Shown: piece by piece, positions 57,673 to 61,689 of the stretch
Numbering within the stretch: position 1 is the stretch's first letter
Layout: every line of letters starts with the position of its first letter
Assembly: GCA_947598825.1 (NCBI GenBank)
Contig: CANQFM010000014.1
Span: forward strand, 1 to 61,689
Reading direction: 5' to 3'
Source: an uncultured Eisenbergiella sp.
GTDB lineage: Bacteria; Bacillota; Clostridia; Lachnospirales; Lachnospiraceae
DNA length: 61,689 bases
Program-made: the position numbers and the translations under genes
Notes under the pieces: generated by a model
Told to the model about the DNA's origin: nothing
What the model saw: the letters and a program-made list of their open reading frames with translations, nothing else
The model's database searches: none

Positions 57673-58991
57673 CCATTATACCCAAAATCTGCGCCGGACA
57701 GTTCCATATCCAGTATCCGCGCCAGAGGAATACAGGCGTTGTAACATTCCTCGTAAGTATTGTTCTGCGCCCCCATCTCGATCAGCAGATACCGGGGCTT
57801 TAGGTGCATATTGTAGCGGTAGCCTTTCAGGTAAATGCGCCGGGTCAGCCCCGGATAATACTCGTTGCACAACACCTGCATCTGAAAGGAAAACGCCAGG
57901 TTATCCGCTATGTTTTTGTTCGGCAGATATTCGATATCGCCGTGTTTTTTGGTACGGGACAGCCCGTTAAAAAACATGAACCGGGCCGTAGGGCGGCCGT
58001 CGATCTCGGTGACCAGCCTCGTGCCGTCGGCCACCTCGTCCCGGTGCAGATCGATCACCACCTCGATGCCGGGATTTTCGGCCAGAAGTTCTTCCAGCGT
58101 CGGCAGGGAATTGTTGTAGGCGTAGTCCCGGTTTTCCACGTCGTACTGCCCCATATGATGCATCACATTATACCCGTACTGCTCCCGCAGGATCTGGGCC
58201 AGCACTTCCCCCACCCCCATAATGGTGGTGTTAGCGTCCCCCGCCACGGAATCCGCAAAGGCCTCCTGGGAATGGGTATGATAGATCAAAATCTGGGGCT
58301 TTTCGTCCTCCCGTTTCCGCACGGAAAGATCAGGCATAAGCAGCGCGTTTAAATTCAACTGGCTTTCGTCGATGGCCGTTCCCGCATCCACCGCATAAAA
58401 TTCTTTCACCAGCGCGTCAAATTTTTTAAAATACTCCCATTCGTAGGACTGCTCCCTCTCCGGCGCCGAAAGCAAAAAGACGCTGTTGTTTTCCCCGGCG
58501 ATCAGCCCGTTTCCGGAGATCGTGTTGTTCTGCGGATCCCTGTCCCGATCCTGCCCCTGCGTTTGCCCGTTCTCCTTCCGCAGAAGGGCCTCCAGGTCTT
58601 CCTCCACCCGCACCCTTCCGGCAGAGGTTTCCGGCGTTTCCATCTCCCCGGCGGTCAGACTGTCGGTATACTCGTCCTGTCCTTCCGCGCGGATGATATC
58701 CGCATAAGTATCCAGGCTTTCCCACTGCAGCTTCGTCTCTTCCTCACGGCTTAAAAAGCGAAGCAGCGGAAACGGATCCAAAAGGACGTCCCACCGTGCG
58801 CTGTCCGCTTCGGGCTGGGAAAAAACAAGGGCCGGACTCCAGAAAGACAACATGGCGTACTCCAGCCTTTCGATCAGGAGGCCGCCAAAGTCGTCTCCGT
58901 CCCTGCGCAAAAAGGATTGCAGCGCAAAAACCGCCAAAAGGGCGGCGGCCCCTCTGCCTGTGATTTTTTTGATTCTGTCCCATTTTTTCAT
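57669..58991 (-). CDS. spoIIP: Stage II sporulation protein P
   Basis: SpoIIP is a membrane-anchored cell-wall hydrolase (amidase and endopeptidase) needed for septal thinning and engulfment. The 440-residue protein has an N-terminal anchor (GRGAAALLAVFALQSFL), a long variable acidic linker (about 60-200) and the catalytic domain (about 225-440). The metal-site regions are seen in PQILIYHTHSQEAFADS, EVVIDLHRDEVADG and PRYLLIEMGAQNNTYEE. It follows gpr by 70 bp, the usual pairing. No strong ribosome site is visible before ATG 58991. Confidence 0.94.
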   Translation of the reverse strand: MKKWDRIKKITGRGAAALLAVFALQSFLRRDGDDFGGLLIERLEYAMLSFWSPALVFSQPEADSARWDVLLDPFPLLRFLSREEETKLQWESLDTYADIIRAEGQDEYTDSLTAGEMETPETSAGRVRVEEDLEALLRKENGQTQGQDRDRDPQNNTISGNGLIAGENNSVFLLSAPEREQSYEWEYFKKFDALVKEFYAVDAGTAIDESQLNLNALLMPDLSVRKREDEKPQILIYHTHSQEAFADSVAGDANTTIMGVGEVLAQILREQYGYNVMHHMGQYDVENRDYAYNNSLPTLEELLAENPGIEVVIDLHRDEVADGTRLVTEIDGRPTARFMFFNGLSRTKKHGDIEYLPNKNIADNLAFSFQMQVLCNEYYPGLTRRIYLKGYRYNMHLKPRYLLIEMGAQNNTYEECYNACIPLARILDMELSGADFGYNG

Positions 58992-59061
58992 AGGAAAATA
59001 TATGCGGGCAGAATCTTCTTTTATGTCTGGGCTGCAGTAGCATACGGCGCCCGCAGCCGGT

Positions 59062-59991
59062 TCATTTGGCTTTCTGAGGGATCTCCTCCATATTCAGGGC
59101 GATGTTGATCCCTTCGGAAACCGTAAAACTCAGCCTTTTGATCATTTCATCGATATCCTTGCTGGTCACATACATATTATTGAGTTCGGACATGGCCTGC
59201 GGATGCTCCCTGGCCCCGATGATCTGCAGACCGCTGTCCTTTTCCATGCGCTCCAGGGCATCCCCCACGATAGTGGCCGCGTCCACCACCGTCGGCACTC
59301 CGATGGCAATGACCGGAACCCCCAGCGACTCTTTTGTCAGCGCATTGCGGTGATTCCCCACCCCGGAGCCCGGATAAATGCCGGAAGTGGAGACCTGTAT
59401 CGTGCGGTTTAACCGGCGCGTGCTGCGCGCCGCCAGCGCGTCTACCGCGATCAGAAGGTCCGGTTTGGTTTCCTTCACGATCCCGTGTACGATCTCCGCG
59501 CTCTCCATACCCGTCCGCGCCATGACCCCCGGTACGATACAACTGACGCGATGCATTTTTTCCTTATTATATGCAGCCGCTCCAAACTCCATCACCACAT
59601 GCCGGTTCACAAACAGATTATCCGCCACCTGGGGGCCCAGGGCGTCCGCCGTCACTTCCCGGTTGCCCAGCCCGACCACCAGGACCGCCCGCTCCTTTTC
59701 CATATCCGGCAAAACGCTGCGCAACTGACGCGCCAGCTCTTCCGATACCTCCCGGTGATAATCCTCGTCCTGTTCCGTCAGCGCCGGCGCTTCCAGCGTA
59801 ATGTAAGTGCCCAGCGGTTTTCCCATGATCTTTGCGCCGTTTTTCGTCTCGATCTTCACCCGCGTGATACAGATGCCGCTTTCTTCCCGCCGTTCTTCCT
59901 CCAGGACTACGCCGTGGATCTCCCCGCCCCGGCCCTCGATCCGCTCTCTGTCCTCCAGCGCCAGGTCCGTCCGTACCGTAAAACTGCTCAT
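59062..59991 (-). CDS. gpr: Germination protease GPR
   Basis: GPR degrades small acid-soluble spore proteins at germination. The 309-residue zymogen has a short propeptide-like N-terminus (FTVRTDLALEDRERIEGRGG) with the likely autoprocessing region in its first 10-15 residues. The core shows RAVLVVGLGNREVTADALGP, PGVMARTGMESAEIVHGIV, LLIAVDALAARSTRRLNRTI and PGSGVGNHRNALTKESLGVP. ATG 59991 follows GGAGG. A CATATTATAA sequence about 65 bp upstream may be a -10, but no fitting SigF/SigG -35 was found. spoIIP is downstream. Confidence 0.96.
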   Translation of the reverse strand: MSSFTVRTDLALEDRERIEGRGGEIHGVVLEEERREESGICITRVKIETKNGAKIMGKPLGTYITLEAPALTEQDEDYHREVSEELARQLRSVLPDMEKERAVLVVGLGNREVTADALGPQVADNLFVNRHVVMEFGAAAYNKEKMHRVSCIVPGVMARTGMESAEIVHGIVKETKPDLLIAVDALAARSTRRLNRTIQVSTSGIYPGSGVGNHRNALTKESLGVPVIAIGVPTVVDAATIVGDALERMEKDSGLQIIGAREHPQAMSELNNMYVTSKDIDEMIKRLSFTVSEGINIALNMEEIPQKAK

Positions 59992-60113
59992 TTTTCCTCC
60001 ATTCCGCAGCCATTTTCCTCTGCCGGGCGCCCTTTGGCCTCCCGCTGCGATTTTACCTTATAATATGCAGATGCGTTCCCCATAGTTTTTTGCAAAATCC
60101 CGCGAAATATGTA

Positions 60114-60142
60114 TTGACAGAACCGGTTCCATCACCTAAAAT
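60114..60142 (+). promoter_or_regulatory. rpsT promoter
   Basis: TTGACA (60114-60119), 17 bp, TAAAAT (60137-60142). The spacer contains GAACCGGTTC. The leader to the start codon is about 85 nt. Confidence 0.8.
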
Positions 60143-60235
60143 ATTTATGCATGTTTACATTAGAACGTCCGTGTCCGGCTTTAATGAAACAGTTTTGTAT
60201 GACGTATCACAGAATCGACCAATGGAGGTATTATC

Positions 60236-60499
60236 GTGGCAAATATCAAATCTGCGAAGAAGAGAATTCTGGTAAACAGAACCAAAGCTGAGAGGAACAA
60301 AGCGATCAAGTCTTCCGTAAAGACTGCGGTGAAGAAAGTGCGCGTTGCGATCGAGGCCAAGGATAAGCAAGCCGCTCAGGCTGCCCTGCTCGCTGCCACC
60401 GCCACCATCGACAAGGCCACTTCCAAGGGCGTGTATCACAAGAATACCGCTTCCAGAAAAGTTTCCCGCCTTGCCAAAGCGGTAAACGAGATCGCCTGA
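60236..60499 (+). CDS. rpsT: 30S ribosomal protein S20
   Basis: S20 binds 16S rRNA in the small-subunit body. The 87-residue, highly basic protein starts ANIKSAKKRILVNRTKAERN and ends KGVYHKNTASRKVSRLAKAV plus NEIA, as in the family. The start codon is GTG at 60236, after TGGAGG with 8 nt; a non-ATG start is common for S20 and is used for feedback in E. coli. It is divergent from gpr-spoIIP-lepA, a conserved order. Confidence 0.98.
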   Translation: MANIKSAKKRILVNRTKAERNKAIKSSVKTAVKKVRVAIEAKDKQAAQAALLAATATIDKATSKGVYHKNTASRKVSRLAKAVNEIA

Positions 60500-60515
60500 C
60501 GCAAGACAAAGAAAA

Positions 60516-60552
60516 CCCCAATTCCCACCGTCACGGGAATCGGGGCTTTTTT
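60516..60552. terminator. Terminator of rpsT
   Basis: CCCCAATTCCC (60516-60526) and GGGAATCGGGG (60535-60545) pair with one mismatch around 8 nt, followed by CTTTTTT. On the minus strand TTTTC follows, so it also serves the convergent gene. Confidence 0.9.
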
Positions 60553-60578
60553 CTTTCTATGGGCATTGCGCTTATTTT

Positions 60579-60926
60579 TCAATCCTTTGGCTCAAAGGCT
60601 TTGATCAGCGCCCAAATATAAGGCGCGCCGAAACAGCACAGGGCCTTTGGCCCCGTGATCAGATGCTGTTCGTCCGCCGCCAGCTTTTTTAGGGCATTTT
60701 CCATCGTGGCCCTGGTGATGGATTTGGAGCGGCGATCCACAAACACCTCCCCGCCCCGGATACGATAGGTGAACGGCAGCTTCTTGGCCGTGTAAAAGGT
60801 TTCTCCCTGATGGGAAACGAGCAAGCTCCAGAATCGTTCGATATCCATGCCGGACGCCTGGGAGCGTGCCGGATCCTCCTTTTTTTGCCCGATGTCCGGG
60901 CCGATATCAGCGCTTACTTTTGCCAC
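60579..60926 (-). CDS. Uncharacterised 115-residue protein
   Basis: I do not recognise a family. The start is GTG at 60926, 7 nt after AGGAGG, with a promoter at 60958-60986. The first 35 residues are hydrophilic and look disordered (VAKVSADIGPDIGQKKEDPA). The rest is a compact domain with GETFYTAKKLPFTYRIRGGE and FVDRRSKSITRATMENALKK, ending in PKALCCFGAPYIWALIKAF. The basic SITRATMENALKK segment could be a DNA- or RNA-contacting helix; this is a guess. There is no signal peptide. It lies between rpsT and an Rpn-type gene and has its own transcription unit. Confidence 0.7.
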   Translation of the reverse strand: MAKVSADIGPDIGQKKEDPARSQASGMDIERFWSLLVSHQGETFYTAKKLPFTYRIRGGEVFVDRRSKSITRATMENALKKLAADEQHLITGPKALCCFGAPYIWALIKAFEPKD

Positions 60927-60957
60927 GGGAATACCTCCTGTTTCCAAATCTGCTTTT

Positions 60958-60986
60958 ATTATAGCGCGAAAGAGGCATCTTAGCAA
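60958..60986 (-). promoter_or_regulatory. Promoter of the 115-residue protein gene
   Basis: TTGCTA (60986-60981), 17 bp, TATAAT (60963-60958) on the minus strand, 31 bp before the start codon. Confidence 0.75.
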
Positions 60987-61002
60987 TATCATCCTGCCTG
61001 CG

Positions 61003-61689
61003 CTACGCCTTTTCCTGCAGCTTTTCCCTGAATTCCTCCACCGACAGATCCGTCTGTTTCGCCGCATCCTCCAGATCCACGATCCCTTCCTTTACCATCA
61101 GGCAGAATGCCCTGATAAATCCGGTCTTGTCGCCAATTTGAATGCCTTTCTGAATCCCAGCTTCCTTGCCGTCCCTTACGCCATCGTCATAATACAGTTT
61201 CCCCAACGGGTTCATTCCAATCGTTTTTTTCAACTCTTCCATCTCCTTCTCTTCTAAAAACTTCGTCGCCAGAAAATACAGGACTGCCGTCATCTGGCGC
61301 GATCGTTCCTCGTTAAGCCCCGGGCATCCCTCCCGGATCAGCGCCATTCCCGCCCGAATCCGCTCCTTTTGCCCCATCTTCCCGCCGTATAGCGGAGAAA
61401 ACACCGCTTCGAGAAGATCCTCCTGGGTGCGTTCCTCCGGTTTCATTTTCTGCAGCCGCGCAAACAGCCTCTCTACATTCCCATTCCTGAACCGGAACGT
61501 TTTTACCCGGTAGGTATTGATTCCCTCACGGATGCTCTCCATTGGGTTTTTGATGTTGGCGCTGCAGATTACATAAGTGACCACCGGCACCCGGTGGGCA
61601 CGGCTGGTCACCGCCTCGTACTCCCGAAACCGCCTCATATCCTCCCTTGTGATCCTGTCGCTCTCAAACTCCAGATGCAGCCATTCCCC
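61003..61689 (-). CDS. Rpn family recombination-promoting nuclease/putative transposase, partial
   Basis: The C-terminal 228 codons of a gene that enters from the right edge; its start is outside. The first visible residues EWLHLEFESDRITREDMRRF fit the middle of the PD-(D/E)xK nuclease domain of Rpn (PDDEXK) proteins. After it come a helical region (KMGQKERIRAGMALIREG) and the repetitive DGVRDGKEAGIQKGIQIGDK stretch, then VDLEDAAKQTDLSVEEFREK, all typical of the family. An internal ATG at 61638 opens a frame but has no need to be the start. Rpn proteins are common, multi-copy and often not mobile themselves. Confidence 0.82.
   Translation of the reverse strand, partial: GEWLHLEFESDRITREDMRRFREYEAVTSRAHRVPVVTYVICSANIKNPMESIREGINTYRVKTFRFRNGNVERLFARLQKMKPEERTQEDLLEAVFSPLYGGKMGQKERIRAGMALIREGCPGLNEERSRQMTAVLYFLATKFLEEKEMEELKKTIGMNPLGKLYYDDGVRDGKEAGIQKGIQIGDKTGFIRAFCLMVKEGIVDLEDAAKQTDLSVEEFREKLQEKA

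Noticed and set aside
59992-60120. A SigG promoter for gpr
   Set aside because: CATATTA is an acceptable -10, but no GHATR-type -35 lies at 17-18 bp. Left unassigned.
60120-60129. GAACCGGTTC in the rpsT promoter as the same operator as GAACCGG-AAA-CCGGTTC upstream of the MFS gene
   Set aside because: The spacing differs by 7 bp and the ten-base palindrome is short enough to occur by chance.

Overview
The window looks like a chromosomal segment of a spore-forming Lachnospiraceae-type Clostridia. Evidence: moderately high GC with strong Shine-Dalgarno sites, a PolC-type replicative polymerase, CodY, the rimP-nusA-ylxR-ylxQ-infB order, and spore genes (spoVAD, sigK, spoIIP, gpr). The assignment is inferred from gene content, not from a marker search. 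No rRNA, insertion sequence, prophage, CRISPR array or origin was seen. One tRNA gene is present.

Left accessory part (1-10.4 kb): the 5' part of a minus-strand gene behind an SOS-type promoter with two LexA-like boxes; an ECF sigma factor coupled to a 400-residue protein of unknown function; an MFS efflux pump behind an unannotated leader (tandem 21-bp repeats, promoter, 26-codon leader peptide, alternative stems) followed by a small HTH-like protein; a hexuronate operon (YihS-like isomerase, uxuA, uxuB-like); a stand-alone spoVAD; and an orphan LytTR regulator.

Core part 1 (10.4-40 kb), nearly all minus strand: rpsO-pnp, an NlpC/P60 hydrolase, a Na/Pi transporter, then the translation operon rimP-nusA-ylxR-ylxQ-infB-rbfA-nrnA-truB-ribF. 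A divergent tRNA-Glu(CTC) follows, then polC, ispG, and a PP2C phosphatase-Ser/Thr kinase pair that interrupts the usual isoprenoid/lipid/envelope order rseP-dxr-cdsA-uppS-frr-pyrH.

Accessory insertion (39.1-45.8 kb): rpsB-tsf is separated from pyrH-frr by a block. Part is minus strand (a receiver-HD-GYP protein and an Hpt protein). Part is plus strand (a transglutaminase lipoprotein, a PilC/GspF platform protein, four small single-helix pilin-like or DUF4860 proteins, and a PilT-type ATPase). This looks like a reduced type IV filament or secretion machine; no assembly ATPase, prepilin peptidase or secretin is seen here.

Core part 2 (45.9-61.7 kb): tsf, rpsB, codY, topA, dprA, comM/yifB, sigK, hemW, lepA, spoIIP, gpr (all minus), rpsT (plus), an uncharacterised 115-residue protein and the C-terminal part of an Rpn-family protein running off the right edge. 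Several promoters here are unusually compact: in three cases the -35 element overlaps the stop codon of the upstream gene. The topA promoter carries a long palindrome made of parS-like half sites.
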